Positions 32,451 through 44,930 of a DNA stretch of 64,000 nucleotides are shown in pieces; within the stretch, counting starts at the first letter, position 1; every line of letters begins with the position of its first letter. This DNA comes from Ariolimax columbianus (taxonomy: Eukaryota; Mollusca; Gastropoda; Stylommatophora; Arionidae): assembly GCA_036924085.1 (NCBI GenBank), contig JAVGWX010000005.1, positions 82,140,666 to 82,204,665 on the forward strand, in the 5' to 3' direction. The translations under genes and the position numbers were made by a program. Under the pieces are notes generated by a model. The model had not been told where the DNA came from and did not search any database. It saw nothing but the letters and a program-made list of their open reading frames with translations.

Positions 32451-34429
32451 CAACCAAATCATGAGCCCCGAGGACCCAAGTGGCAGTGCAATACTCTCAA
32501 GTCTCACCTCAACAATCAAAGAATCTATCACATCTGGAGCAAGTATCAACACTAGAGTGTCATAAAAACACCAAAGCGAGTGTTGAACAAGAACTACCAA
32601 AACAAGACGACCAAGAGAAAGATTTGCAGACGACCCGGGAGCCAAACTGAAGAATCATTTATCATCTATACAATTTGTAATTACCTTTTGATGTAAAATT
32701 GTTTTCGCATCGTCATAATCATCCCTTCTCATAAATCAACTTTATACATATCATCCCATTGCATCCTCACTTTATTTATGCAAATGTTTGATGATTTTTG
32801 AAAAAAAACACAGAAAATGACAAAATGAAAAGAAAAAAAAAGAAAAAAGAAAGAAAAAAAAGGTCCCTATCAATTATCACAAAAAAGAAGCGAGATGTGC
32901 ATAAAATAAATATACACAATCCAAAATTGTGGCTACCCAATCCCAGGACATCGAAAGTAAGACAGCCTCCGAATCCGGAATGAGTACCAAAAACGAGGAC
33001 GACGTTGGAAACCTCCCACCAGTAACAGGAGGGATCAAAGAGAGGACCACCAAATGACATGAACTCACTCCTGCATCACGGGAAACACTAGGTTAGGTCC
33101 ACACATGCATCCAAGCACTGGTTTATGCGTCCTGATATCGCCCAATGGACTAAGGTCTGGGGTGAAATTGGCGCGCCTACGCCAGCAGAAACTAGTGAGG
33201 CAAACGCTTAAGAAACAAAATAGTAATGTGATAGCTGACAACAGTCAGTTCAACCAATTAAATCGACTGATTTACTTATAGCAATTGGTGCTGTAAATTT
33301 GTTTGATCGCAAATGATACCGGGGTCGACCTAGCCTCAAATATTGCGAACCAGAATAGGTCCGAAAAGTAAAGGCGGTCAGCATGATACTGACCACATCA
33401 TCCCTAGTGTGTCGTAAATAAATCAACTATAGCCCAGACATCATATTCCGAACATGCCACATAGCGTGAAAACATGATCTTTAGCCTTTGTTCGTTACCA
33501 TACTTGGATTGGGTAAAAGAACTTAATAGTAGATAAGCTAAAACATTTTTTTATGAAGAAAAAATTAACTATATTTGTATATGTAAACATTTTTCCGGTA
33601 AGCCTCAAAATAATTATACACGTAGGAAAGTCCAGGAGAAAAAGTTATAAATCAGATTTACTGTATTATGATGAAGAGCAAATTTAAAGAGCTGTCACAA
33701 CACGATAAAAACCTATCCAGATGCGAACATCAGTTTCTATCACAATTCTGTTGTGATTAAAATAGCCATCAGACCGAACAATAAGAAAGAAGAAACATAC
33801 AGATTGCCCATATGTATAACAACATTTAAGCAATAAGTTATTAAAAATAACTTTCTTGTGAAGTCAAAACATGGATATAAAAGCCTGCTGGATCAATACA
33901 TAAGAGAATTACCGAAAGAGGAAGTAAACACTGAAGGGGACTGTCTAAAAACAAGCACACAAACATCAAATAAAACTACCGGGAAACGAATTAAAACAAT
34001 TTCAAGTAAGTATGACAGAGGGCATTTTAAGCAAAACTAAAGAAAAAAAAGAGCACAAAAACACAATTCAGAATATTGGATAGTGAACAATGTGGTATAT
34101 ACGAAACAACAGTTGGCGGCCATCGAAATACAAGATAGCTGAACACATGGAAAGAAGAACAGCACCAGAGCTGTGCAGGTAGAGATAGAACATCTTTCAA
34201 ACATTACAAGCATGGCACCAGGAGAAGGTTGCATTAAGAAGAAGAAAGAAGACATTTGGAAGGATGAGAAATGTTTGACATACTGATAAGTGAACGATTC
34301 GAAGACAACAGTGGTAATAAACAATCATATTGAATAACATCCCAGGATTCTCATATCAACGAAACTGAAAAAAACAATAAAGAAATGAGAAAGGGGAAAC
34401 CAATAAGCATGGCCACAATCAATGTAGAA
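32451..34429. other. mostly unrecognised; A-rich tract at 32800-32890
   Basis: Contains an A-rich purine tract (32800-32880) and a final trace of the ~62-bp minisatellite around 33215-33290. Elsewhere AT-rich, unique-looking sequence with frames up to 95 codons and no motif. 34060-34430 may contain upstream parts of the old RT called at 34430, too decayed to read. Confidence 0.4.
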
Positions 34430-34711
34430 CAAACATAGGCCCTCAAGGAGTTTGGAGTAGATAAAATCCCTTACCTGTGTATAACATCTACCATACGGGA
34501 TTTTTATCGGGCGATCTTACCTGACTACAAAAGTCTGTATAACACTACTAAATAAATGTCGACTAACCGAATTGTTTCAGGTATTAGAACACTGAGTCTG
34601 ATGATGCACATCATCAAGATACTGTTCAAAATATTGCAGAAAATAATTAGGTGTAGTTAGGCAATAAAATTCAGTGTACACAATTTGGATTTAGGTGGGA
34701 CAGTGGAACGA
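34430..34711 (+). pseudogene. older RT fragment (family G), left half, split by family F copy 2
   Basis: Decayed RT: EFGVDKIP (compare the GxDxIP motif), then RTLSLMMHIIKILFKIL (compare YRTISLxSHxxKIxLKIL), then QFGFRWDSGTR at the insertion point (compare QxGFRxGxGTRE). The frame resumes exactly across the 10-bp target duplication at 37237 with EAILFIRTVAEKCIE. Several stops precede this, so it was dead before, or has decayed since, the insertion. Confidence 0.75.
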
Positions 34712-37236
34712 TTGTGAAAAGGATGATTTCTATAACACGATGGAACAAGTTGAAAAAAGACACATCTTGGTCATCATTGGCGATGTCAATGCGAAAGTCG
34801 GAGAGGAAAGAGCCGAAGAGGAGAAACGTGTTCGAGGACCTTTTGGTTTGGGACACAGAAATGAGCGAGGAGAAAAACTGGTTGAATTCTGCACAGAAAA
34901 CAACCTCTCCATTGCCAAAACCTTCTTCAAACAACATCCACGAAGATTGTACACGTGGACCTCCCCTGATGGCAACAGCAGAAACCAAATAGATTACATC
35001 CTAGTGCAACAAAGATGGAGATCAAATGTGCTGGCAACAAAAACGCTGCCAGGAGCAGACTGCGATACGGACCATGAATTACTGTTTGCAGTTTTCCAAA
35101 CAAGACTACGTAGGATCAACAAAGGTTGCCAGCCAGTACGCTTCGATGTATCAGCAATACCTACTGAATACAACATTGAAGTGGAAAACAAATTTGAGGC
35201 GTTGTTTGCTGTACAGGAAGAGATAACATCTGAGGATTTGACATCGTACGCAAGGGATATTTTGATCTCGACAGCAAAACAAATGATTCCAAAGATATTG
35301 CACAAGACACATAGCTATATAACAGAGGAAACACAGAAACTCATTGCAGACAGGCAACAATTAAAACAAATGGGAAGTAAGGAGACCAACACAGCATATA
35401 AAAACTGCACAAGAAAAGTTAGAAGAGAAATTAGAAAAGGTAAAAGAAGATCCATAGTAGAAACGTGTAAGGATATAGAAAACCTACAACAACAAGGCAG
35501 AGAAAGAGATGCATTCAAAGCAATAAGAACACTGACAGGGGAATTCCGTCAGGTTCCACATGTCATCAATGACAAAGAGGATAACACATTAACGGAAACT
35601 AAAGACATACTGAATAGATGGAGAGAGTACTGCATAACTATGTATGGATATAGTACAAAGCGCTCAGTTACAATCCTACCAAAGGATGAGAAAGAAACTG
35701 AACCAACATTGGAAGAAGTACGCTCTGCAATTAAAAGCCTGAAAAAGGGAAAGTCCCGAGGATGTGATGATATCCCAGCAGAGCTAATACAAGCAGGAGG
35801 AGAGGCATCTGCTCGAGTCTATCACAAGCTGTGTAAACAGATATGGCACAGTGCAGAGTAGCCAGAAGCATGGAAGAAATCAATTGATATTCTCCTCTCC
35901 AAAAAAGGCAACCTGAAGCTGTGCACGAACTACCGAACTATCACGCTGATCAGCTATGCTAGCAAGATACTCTTGCGAATCCTATCAAGAAGGATAGAGA
36001 AAAGGTTTGAATCTGAAATTCACGTAGTCCAGGCAGGTTTTTAGTAAAGACAGGGTGACCCGGGATCACATATTCAATTTAAGGAATATCTATGAAAAAT
36101 GTGGAGAGTTTAATGTAGACCTGTACGCATGTTTCATTGCTTACACTAAGGCCTTCGACACGGTAAAACATCAAAATCTGTGGAGAATCATGAAGGAAAT
36201 GGGGTTTCCTTTGCATATAGTCCATCTCATTGAAACATTATACCAAGATCAACAAGCCGCTGTCCGAGTATCTGGCCAAACATCAGATTGGTTTGCAGTA
36301 CAAAAGGGAGTCCGACAGGGATGTATCCTCTCATCTTATCTGTACAACATATATGTGGAATGTATAATGAGAAATGTTCGAGAAAATGAGAACATTGAAA
36401 GTTTCGACCCATTTACGATTGGGGGGTACGAGATTTCAGAGTTACGATACGCAAATGACACAGTGATACTTTCAAGAAGTACAGAAGGGCTAGAGCAGCT
36501 ACTTTCAGCCGTTAATGGACATAGTAAAGATCAAAATCTGTTCATAAACATAAACAAAACAAAGATAATGACCACCGATAAAACACAATGTCAGCATACA
36601 TTTACAGTGGGTGGTGAGTAAATAGATCAGGTCACACATGTTGAATATCTGGGCTCCAGAATTTACAAAAAGGGTGACTGCTCGATAGAAATCAGAAGAA
36701 GACTAGCTATGGCAATGCAGAGACTGAACAGCCTGAAAAAATTATGGCAGGGCACCAACAAAACGATAAAAGTAAAAGTCTTGAGAGCTTCTGTTTTTCC
36801 TGTGGAAGCTTATGGTTGTGAAGCATGGACGATTACCACAACTTCTAGACAAAGAATCGAATCCTTCGAGTCAAAATGTTACAGAAAGATCCTCAGAATA
36901 CCCTGGACAGAGAAAAGAACAAATGTAGACATTCGGCAAGAGTTGAGCATAGAGGGGAACTGGTTTATCAATTCCATTTTGGCTAGAAAATGCAAATACT
37001 TTGGTCACATCAAGAGACACAATGGTCTTGAGAGAACGGTGATGGAAGGCATGGTGCCAGGCAAAAGAGGAAGGGGTAGACCAAGAAGACGATGGCACCA
37101 AGATATCCAGGAATGCCTGGGTATGACTGTGGTGGAAGCTGGTGTTTTGGCAAGGGAACGAGTTTATTTCAGACAGACTGTGATGGGAGCGACGTTCTAC
37201 AAAGGACATTCTACATGATGATGATGAGTGGAACGA
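34702..37236 (+). mobile_element. RTE-like non-LTR element (family F, copy 2), perfect 10-bp target duplications
   Basis: AGTGGAACGA occurs at 34702-34711 and 37227-37236, bounding an insertion of 34712-37226. The element ends in TGATGATGATG, a typical RTE-like short-repeat tail. The interrupted target is another RT (family G), whose reading frame is continuous once the insertion and one duplication copy are set aside. Slightly longer at the 5' side than copy 1. Confidence 0.93.
34712..37218 (+). pseudogene. endonuclease/reverse transcriptase pseudogene (family F, copy 2)
   Basis: Starts within the AP endonuclease domain (IIGDVNAKVGEE near residue 28 of the frame; QIDYILVQQRW; catalytic-type DTDHELLFAV), continues through the linker, RT domain with SRGCDDIPAELIQAGG, AYTKAFDTVKHQN, VRQGCILSSYLYN and the C-terminal HIKRHNG and GRPRRRWHQD motifs, ending with TGA at about 37216. 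Damage: TGG-to-TAG at 35859-35861, a 1-bp insertion near 36042 (frameshift), TAA at 36619-36621, and the catalytic YADD reads YAND near 36450. Copy 1 keeps YADD but lost VRQG, so the two copies carry different lesions. The 5' end of the endonuclease is missing. Confidence 0.93.
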
Positions 37237-37600
37237 GAGAAGCGATATTATTTATAAGGACAGTAGCAGAAAAATGTATAGAAGTCGTTTTTTTATATAT
37301 GCTTTACAAACTTCAAACGTGGCCTTTGTCAGAGCCTAGCAACTATTAACATTACTGGATACCATTGGTGTCGATGGAACATACAAGACTGTTCAGTTAC
37401 ATATAAGTGCAGCAAGTTGCCATAATAAGGTCTGATAGGAATTACTCCCCATGCATAGTCGTAAACAGACGAGTACAACGAGAATGTGTACTATCCCCTC
37501 GTCTGTTTAACAATGACATAGAACAGATGTTTCTCTATACAAATAGAGGAAATACCAGGACTCAGTTTTGATGCAGCATCAATAAATATGTTTAGAACTG
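37237..37600 (+). pseudogene. older RT fragment (family G), right half
   Basis: Continues the frame of 34430-34711 after the insertion: EAILFIRTVAEKCIE, then after frame changes VNRRVQRECVLSPRLFNNDI (compare GVRQGCVLSPxLFNxYI) at 37448-37510. The catalytic YADD block is not recognisable downstream. Confidence 0.75.
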
Positions 37601-37994
37601 CTAGATAGCAGAGTTCTGCATGCCAAAGTTAACAAGAGTAAGAGGGATTCAAGTGAAGAACAAAAGTTAGATACATGGATAGGACATTGACACGACGAAA
37701 ACGAAATCTAAAGATAATTTAGTTGATCAAACACTAGAACAGGTCAAGAGCAACTATTTTGGAAATATAAAGCGGAAATGGAAAATGTAATATTGAAAAC
37801 AGGAAGAGAATCATCATCATCATCTGTTCTCACAAACATGGACCGATAATTGATTCCCAAACAAATAGCTCATAATGAAATATGAATGTGATCAGTTGCT
37901 ATGGTTTCTGGTCATATAAACATTGGTGAAGGGAAGTGATGCATTTTAACTGTATATGTATGTTTGAATTTATATATATATATGTAAATGGGTA

Positions 37995-38285
37995 TATGCT
38001 AGGGAGCGTATAACCTAGTCGACAGTGAGCTGGCTTGCTAAGACTGGGATTACACCGCGCTAGGGTTCGAAATCACAGACATTACAAAAATCCGAGCGTG
38101 GTTTGTTCTTGGTACGACCGACATTCCAGTCGACTCAGTTCTAAAGGGGTACCTGACGTATGAGTAGGGGAAGGTATAAACTACAAGGAAGGGAACTGGC
38201 CACCCCACCTCACATAGACTGCGGTTTAGTCCATGAAGAGTTATCTTCATCCCAAACGAAAACTGTTGCCATGAGACCCACCTTG
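37995..38285 (+). repeat. tRNA-derived SINE, most complete copy
   Basis: The 5' ~75 bp looks tRNA-like: an A-box-like CTAGTCGACAGTGAGCTGG and a good B box, GGTTCGAAATC, at about 38062. It is followed by the body shared with the other copies (CATTCCAGTCGACTC, GGGTACCTGACG, AAGGAAGGGAACTGGCCACC, CTTCATCCC). Structure head-body-tail fits a tRNA SINE; which LINE mobilises it is unknown. Immediately preceded by a short TA run. Confidence 0.75.
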
Positions 38286-38289
38286 ACAT

Positions 38290-38954
38290 TATATATACGA
38301 TATACTTACAATTTCTGAGAAGCTGATGTTGAAAACTCCACCTCCTATGGTTAAATATTTCACTTACCTGTTGTGTCTGGGTGGAGATTAGAAGTTGCTT
38401 TTAGCAGCTTGCACGATATCGTCAACATATTTCTAGTGGATCTTGGAGCTCGTATCATGGTTATTATTTCTTACTGATGAATATTTCAATATTTTATCAT
38501 TTACACTTGTGCTGTGACTTTCTTAAAGTGTATGATTGCTTGTATATTATTATGGATATCCACTTTTAATTAGCCCCGTTATGACCATGTTAGTCAGTCT
38601 AAGGACGGGTGTTGAAGTCCCATAATGATGTCCTTCCACTATTCTCTGTTTTCGACAGATTTTTTCAGCTCATTATGTCTGAATCTCGATGTTCTTTCAC
38701 TTTATTGGTATGTAATTGTTTCATGTTTAACCACTTCCTTTTTCCTCCCGAATTAGGCTGTTCCAGTATTTTAATAGACCACTACCATGTCTCATACTGT
38801 GGACCACGCCAAGGCAACCTACATTTGTGTATTCGTTTCATTAATAACATCTGTGCCGCTATATCTTTAAGCACGATTGACGTTTTCTCTGTCATTTTCC
38901 CTTTACGCATCATGCATTAACATACAATTTTAAAAGCTTCAAGATATTTTTATA
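38290..38954. other. no recognisable feature
   Basis: AT-rich unique-looking DNA. A 103-codon plus frame (38609-38920) has no recognisable motif. Confidence 0.4.
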
Positions 38955-39220
38955 ATTTTGTTTCTAGTCCATGTTTGTATTCCACGTTTATAATCCATAT
39001 TTATAGTACATAATTATAGTACATATTTATAATCCATGGTAATGTTCATGTTTCTAGCCCATGTTTCTAATTTATGTTTCTAGTCCATGTTTCTAATCCA
39101 TATGTATAGTCAAAGTTTATAGTCCATGTTTACAGTCTATGTAAATAGATCACGTTTCTAGTCGATGTTTCTAGTCCATGCTTCTCTAGTCCAATTTTCC
39201 AGTCCATGTTTCTAATTTTA
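38955..39220. repeat. 13-bp minisatellite
   Basis: About 20 diverged copies of GTTTCTAGTCCAT, with TTATAGTACATA and TTATAATCCATA variants on the left. Shortest regular unit in the window. Confidence 0.85.
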
Positions 39221-39544
39221 AAATATAAATCATTTGGAACCTACATGCATTACTGTCTGGAAAAATATCACACAACGATCGGGAGGGTGAAGAAAGAGCA
39301 GATGGGGAACAATCGATCAATCGACGGAAAGACCTGAAGAGAAAGAATAAAAGAAGGACGGACGAGCAAGCAAAATGACTGAAGGGGAACCGACGATCAA
39401 GCGGTTTTGTTGGTTAGGCGAAAGTGCTGGTTCTCATGAGACTGATAGACAGATATACGAAGTCATTTAAGGGGCAGAAACGCAGGCGACCGACAGACGA
39501 GTGAGCCACAATTATCAGATTGTCGCAAGAAGAACAAATGACGT

Positions 39545-40435
39545 GTGTACGGTCAAACGGTCGTAGGATGAGCAGTTCACGTGACAACAATCAAGCGGTC
39601 GTATGATGAGCAGCTGACGTGACGACGTTCAAGACGTCGTAGGTTGAGTAGCTGACGTGACGACGATCAAGCGGTCGTAGGATGAGCAGCTGACGTGACG
39701 ACGATCTAATGGTCGTAGGATGAGCAGCAGACGTGACGACGATCAAACAGTCGTAGGATGAGCAGCTGACGTGACGACGATCAAACGGTCGTAGGATGAG
39801 CAGCTGATGTGACGACGATCAAACGATCGTAGGATGAGCAGCTGACGTGACGACGATCTAACGGTCGTAGGATGAGCAGCTGACGTGACGACGATCTAAC
39901 GGTCGTAGGATGAGCAACTGACGTGACGACGATCAAGCGGTCGTATGATGAGCAGCTGACATGACGACGATCAAACGATCGTAGGATGAGCAGCTGACGT
40001 AACGACGATCAAACGATCGTAGGATGAGCAGCTGACGTGACGACGATCAAACGGTCGTAGGATGAGCAGCTGACGTGACAACGATCAAACGGTCGTAGGA
40101 TGAGCAGCAGACGTGACGACGATCAAATAGTCGTAGGATGAGCAGCTGACGTGACGACGATCTAACGGTCGTAGGATGAGCAGCTGACGTGACGACGATC
40201 AAGCGATCGTAGGATGAGCATTTCACGTGATGGCGATCAAACAGTCGTACGATGAGCAGTTCACGTGACGACGATCAAACGGTCGTAAGATGAGCAGCTG
40301 ATGTGACGACGATCAAGCGGTCGTAGGATGAGCATTTCAGGTGACGACGATCAAACGATCGTAGGATGAGCAGCTGACGTGACGACGATCACAGGGTTGT
40401 AGATTGAGTAGCTGACCTGACGAAGGTCATCGGTT
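39545..40435. repeat. 38-bp CpG-rich minisatellite
   Basis: About 23 copies of a 38-bp unit with GATCAAACGGTCGTAGGATG and AGCAGCTGACGTGACGAC. Each unit contains four to five CpG dinucleotides and a TGACGTGA sequence resembling a bZIP (CRE/ATF) site, in an otherwise AT-rich, CpG-poor setting. The right flank (40440-40800) contains further degenerate CAGAC-rich phrases. Confidence 0.95.
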
Positions 40436-41184
40436 CGTAAGAAGAGCAGAGTTCTGATTTGCAGTCCAACGAGAAATCGACTGGCTAACTACGAGTCCAC
40501 GTCGTCTTGATAGTCGACAATCGCACTGCGATCTGACGATCATTTGGAGGAAGACAACGGCCGTGTAATCACACAGAGGCAGACTGTGGCCCACAGATTA
40601 CAGATTTCTATCACACGAATATCAGACTGGAAGATTAAAGCCCAGACGGCAAAATGAAGGACAGACAACGTAAACGCGATCACATGAAGACATATGAGGG
40701 GTAGACAAAGGACTCCCGACTTAGAGATGTCTGTCACGTGAATTTCAGAAAGGGACGATTCCCAGACGTCTATCGCAGGACTGTCAGACCGGCGGGAAAA
40801 TTACTGGCAGACTCACAGACGAAGGACACACAGAACACAGCTCCACATCAGCCGATGACGCAAGCTCTACCTTTCACAACATTTCAACCTAAAAAAAAAA
40901 ATTATTTTAAAAGAAAGAAAGAAACCCGCCTTAACTTTCTTTCAAGACGCATAGCCTAGCCGTTAAGTTGTGAAACTACAGGTCGTTATTTCCGGCCGGA
41001 GCGAATCCTGTGATTTTCGCTAACATGGCTATTCGTGTGGGGTGTGCTAACATGGGCTTATGCGCACGATCAGTGGTCTCATTTACTGAGCCCACATGGA
41101 CTACAAATGGCCCGCTAATGCAATTCCGATAACCAGTAACATGAGTGGCATCAAATGACTGGGGGAGTAGGAGGAAGGTAAGAG
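40436..41184. other. degenerate repeat-like DNA, no gene
   Basis: The first 350 bp has loosely recurring AGACTG / CAGACG phrases. At about 40955-41010 there is a weak tRNA-like segment (TAGCCGTTAAGTTG ... GGAGCGAATCC) that does not fold into a convincing cloverleaf. Confidence 0.4.
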
Positions 41185-41300
41185 GACCAAAGCAGACAAT
41201 GACGTTGGGGATAACGAGTGGGACTTTAATTGTATTAAAGATCTCAGCTTTCGCTGAGGTGGGGTGGCCAATGCATATCCCCACTGCAATGCATTATCTA
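41185..41300 (-). repeat. SINE-like repeat, copy 4 (3' part, inverted)
   Basis: Reverse complement reads GCATTGGCCACCCCACCTCA ... CATTGTCTGC, matching AACTGGCCACCCCACCTCA and CAGTGTCTGC of the other copies in order and spacing. The tRNA-like head is not present on this strand. Confidence 0.65.
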
Positions 41301-41692
41301 ACTATATGTCAGGTAAGGTAAGGTAGTCTAGTCCCAAAACATACAATGCTGTCGTGGATAAAGTGTAATGGACTAAAATATAGGAGCCGGCTGCTTGAGA
41401 TTAGGTGAAATGTTCTTTATATTGCTGTCTTGCCTTCCTAACAGTAAGCCAGGTACCAATTCAAAGCTAGATCAATTTCGGCTTGCTGGGAATGGGTCTG
41501 TTGGGAAAAGCGAGTGCTCTACTACTGTACTATATATCAGGCTTTCGGATATATATTTACAAATGGGTAACATTGAGAATATCGCTAATGGGGATCATCC
41601 TCTCACCTTGAAGCAAGCAAGTTAGCGCTCTATCAACCTTGCCACTTATAAGAAAATATAAACGTGTTGTAATGAAAGGTCATTTTACACAA

Positions 41693-41757
41693 CAGGTGAC
41701 ATCTTTGTACTAGAGTGCTGGCTGTTTGGGTGACATCTGTGTACTAGAAGCCGCATG
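41693..41757. repeat. two isolated units of the 34-bp minisatellite
   Basis: GTGACATCTTTGTACTAGAG and GTGACATCTGTGTACTAGA are the same unit as the large array at 46165-47280, 4.4 kb away. The retroelement at 42240-46160 lies between them. Confidence 0.8.
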
Positions 41758-42449
41758 AGTCAGCTCTGATGGCCTCTCCCATGACCTATCAGAACTAATA
41801 CTATGCTACAGTAAAACTTAGTAGATGAGGTATTATATAATGAGGGTTTTATTCTTAAACCCTTGCCAGTAACCTATCTGTACAAATGGATCTCCTATTG
41901 GACGATTCGCATACGCCCTCTGTGGTTAGGAAGGAACCAGCACGTGCTGAAGAGAACAGGGAAAAGAGAACCTGCATTAGCCACACCATGAAAATCGAGG
42001 CCAATCGTAAAAGCACAGTGGCCTAAGACGTGATGATCCAGTTGTCTTGAACTTTTTGTTACAGGTCTAGAGCCTAGGAGAACTCGGCCTAACCAGTAGA
42101 TAATTGGTGGCGGGGAATGGGTACAGTGAACCCTACCGTGGCTTCGGTAACTTGGAGCGTTGCTAATGCACCCCCTCAATTACTTAATGTCAGGACAGTA
42201 CATTTCTGGCTTCTGCCTGGGGTGGCAAGAAATTTCACAGACTCACCAGCCCGACAATGCCCAAATATTGGAAGTTAAAAAATTTTAAAGTTTTACAAAC
42301 GAGCCTGGACGACGCCTCGGTCATCAAGGTCCGCGCGTGGCAGTGGGTGACAAGGCTGCAATGGATGAAAAATGGACTACTGGAAACAAACATAAACATA
42401 CTAACACGAGAAAACCTAGGAGAAAGCAAGTGCAAAAATAAGATAACAA

Positions 42450-43160
42450 GCTTTCATTTAACGTTCTACTGTTGAATATTTGTGGCCTGAGAAATAAGAA
42501 GCTCGAGTTTGCCAAGGTTTTGGACAGCCACAGGGTTTATGTGGCTCTCCTGCAAGAAACTCTACACAAGAACACTGACCTGAGGTTGATAGGATACACT
42601 AGCTATACCTATGAGAGCACCGACCTGAGCTCGACAGGACACACTAGCTATACCTGTAAGTGCACCGACTGCCGTGGCATAGTTACCTATATCCGAAATG
42701 GCATTCAGGGACATGTCCCACATATAACAGCGCATTCCACTGATATACAGAAAATAAATATCTGGCACACTAGATCAAAGTACATTATATACAACTGTTA
42801 CAGCTCCCCACAGATGACCTGCAACCTGCCAGATTTGCATGAAACACCTCATCAAAAAACACTCCTTGCAGGCCACTTCAATGCACACTCCTGTCGTTGG
42901 AGTTACATTGACCATAACAGTACAGGAAAATTCACTGGGGAGGTCTCCGACGCAACCAACTGACCTGTATTGCAGAATGCAAACCCCAACTTTGCTGCAC
43001 AGGTCCCACCTCTCTCTTAGTCGACCTGACTTGACGATTTCTTACTTTGATAGACTCTTGCAATCTGCAAGTTCTTGGTGACATTGGAAGTGACCACAGG
43101 CCAATCCTTACCACCATAACTATTCCCAGTAAAGCATGCTACAAACAGAAAACTCGCTGG
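42450..43160 (+). pseudogene. family D AP endonuclease domain
   Basis: Begins LLLNICGLRNKKLEFAKVL with the expected Asn near the start and VALLQETLHK with the catalytic-type Glu. Continues to LLAGHFNAHSCRWSYID, where the usual GDFN reads GHFN (Asp to His), and, after a frameshift near 42940, to LGDIGSDHRPILTTI with the final SDH. A 45-bp in-frame tandem duplication (42574-42618 and 42619-42663, 15 codons containing YTSYTY / HTSYTC) lies within the domain. The Asp change, a frameshift and later stops make it inactive. Confidence 0.85.
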
Positions 43161-43199
43161 AACTTTGGTAAAGCTGACTGGAGACTATTCTAAAGCCCA

Positions 43200-44930
43200 T
43201 CTGACTACCTTCTTAGTAATATTGACAGCAGCAGTGTAGAAAGACTCAATAATGAGGTGATCAGAACTATTCTGAATACAACAACACAAAGCATCCCAAG
43301 AAGCAGTAGGAAGTCGTACAAACCATTTTATACCAAAGAAAGGCAAACTGTTACATCTGAAAGAAATGAAGCAAGAACAGCCCTCGAGACAGAGCACCAT
43401 CACAAGAAGTAAAGAACCTTTACAACAATTATGTGCAACGGTCAAACTCATAGTTAAGTATGCAAAACATGAAAATTGGTCATCAACATGTGCGAAACTT
43501 GACCTAAAGCACAATGGGAAGAGAACCTGGGCTTTGGTGGAAAATTTGTCTGGAAACAGGAGGTGAACAAATCTGAAGCCAGTAATAGACGATAGAAGAA
43601 TAATAACTGAGGACCAGAAAAAAGCAGAGCACTTCAACCAGTACTTTGCCTCTGTGAACAGAGCAGGAAAGCTTTCTGAGTTGGATAAAGAACGTCTAGG
43701 ACACTTGAAACGTCATGAGAAAGCACCAACTGCTAGTGCCTCCATATTTGAAGAGGACTTTAGCATGCAAGAATTTCAACAAGGTGCGAAGAAATTAAAA
43801 CCTATAAAGTCTCCTGGGCCCGACTTGATCCATAATGAAATGATAACTCACATGGGCTCATTGGGGAAAGAAACAGTCCTCAAGTTAATCAACATGACTT
43901 GGAGAAATAGACAACTGCCCAAAGACTGGAAGAATGCGCATGTTATCCCGATCCTGAAAGGCAACAAACCTCCAGATGAACCAAAAAGCTACCGTCCCAT
44001 CTCATTAACATCATGATTGGGAAATTAGCAGATAGAATGGTAAATGCAAACCTTTACTGGTTCTTTGGGAGTTCAGAGATTCTTTGCCATGAACATGCAG
44101 GCTTCAGAAAAGGTATGCACGGAAGACCAGCTTTTCAGATTAACACAGAAAATTTACAATGTGTTCCAAAATAAAAACATTCAGTAGCAATCTTCTTCGA
44201 CTTACAACAGGCCTATGATCGAGTATGGAGAAAGAAGTCTTAGAGGAAGGCTTACCACAGTGCTCTGCTTTGAACTGCACTCTTTTTCTCATCTACATCA
44301 ATGACCTGGTCAAGCACATCAAAGCTGAAAGAGCCATGAATGCAGATGATCTGGCAATATGACAGAGCCATGAAGATGTAGAAAGTGCAGCACAAAGATT
44401 GAATGGAGACCTCAGAAAACTAGTAATAACTAAAATAAGTATTGCCAAATGTGGAAACTGAGGATAAACTGGGAAAAGACGTTTAACGCTATCTTTACCA
44501 AGAGCCACAAAGTAGCCGAGAAAAATAGTCTGAGATTCGGCAAACAGAAGTTGCCCAGAGAGGAAGAGCCTACATATCTTGGAGTGACTCTATACCGACA
44601 GCTCAGCCTCAAGAAACATGTTCGAAATGTTAAAAATAAAGCATTGAGACTACTACAGTTATTGAAGAGGCTCGCTGGTACAACACGGGGATCAGACAAG
44701 GATACGCTCAGAGGCTTGTATCTTGGATATGTTAGCTCTGCTTTAGAATACAGCAGTGCACTCCTGACAACATGCTCACAGACTAATTTAGAGTCCCTGC
44801 ACAGAGTGCAGAACAATGCTATGTGCCTTATTATTGGAACGATGAGGTCAATGCCCACTTCGGCATGTGAAATGCAAGTGAATGTAGAACCCCTTGAGAT
44901 GCGAAGAGATGTCGCTGCTATGATGTGAAA
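43200..44930 (+). pseudogene. family D reverse transcriptase domain
   Basis: In order: KSPGPDLIHNEMI, WKNAHVIPILKGNKPPDEPK followed by SYRPISLTS, a damaged HAGFRKG block (~44093), FFDLQQAYDRVWR (~44195), EGLPQCSALNCTLFLIYIND (~44240), and NADDLAI (~44340), where the catalytic YADD has Tyr replaced by Asn. The thumb is open from 44449 (LGVTLYRQLSLKKH, RGLYLGYVSSALEYSSALL). A 58-bp tandem duplication occurs at about 44867-44982. Stops occur at ~44014, ~44172 and elsewhere, and there is an apparent deletion between the AYDRVW and GLPQ motifs. Confidence 0.88.

Noticed and set aside
40955..41010. tRNA-like segment
   Set aside because: Box-like sequences are weak and no cloverleaf or acceptor pairing could be drawn; more likely a decayed SINE head.
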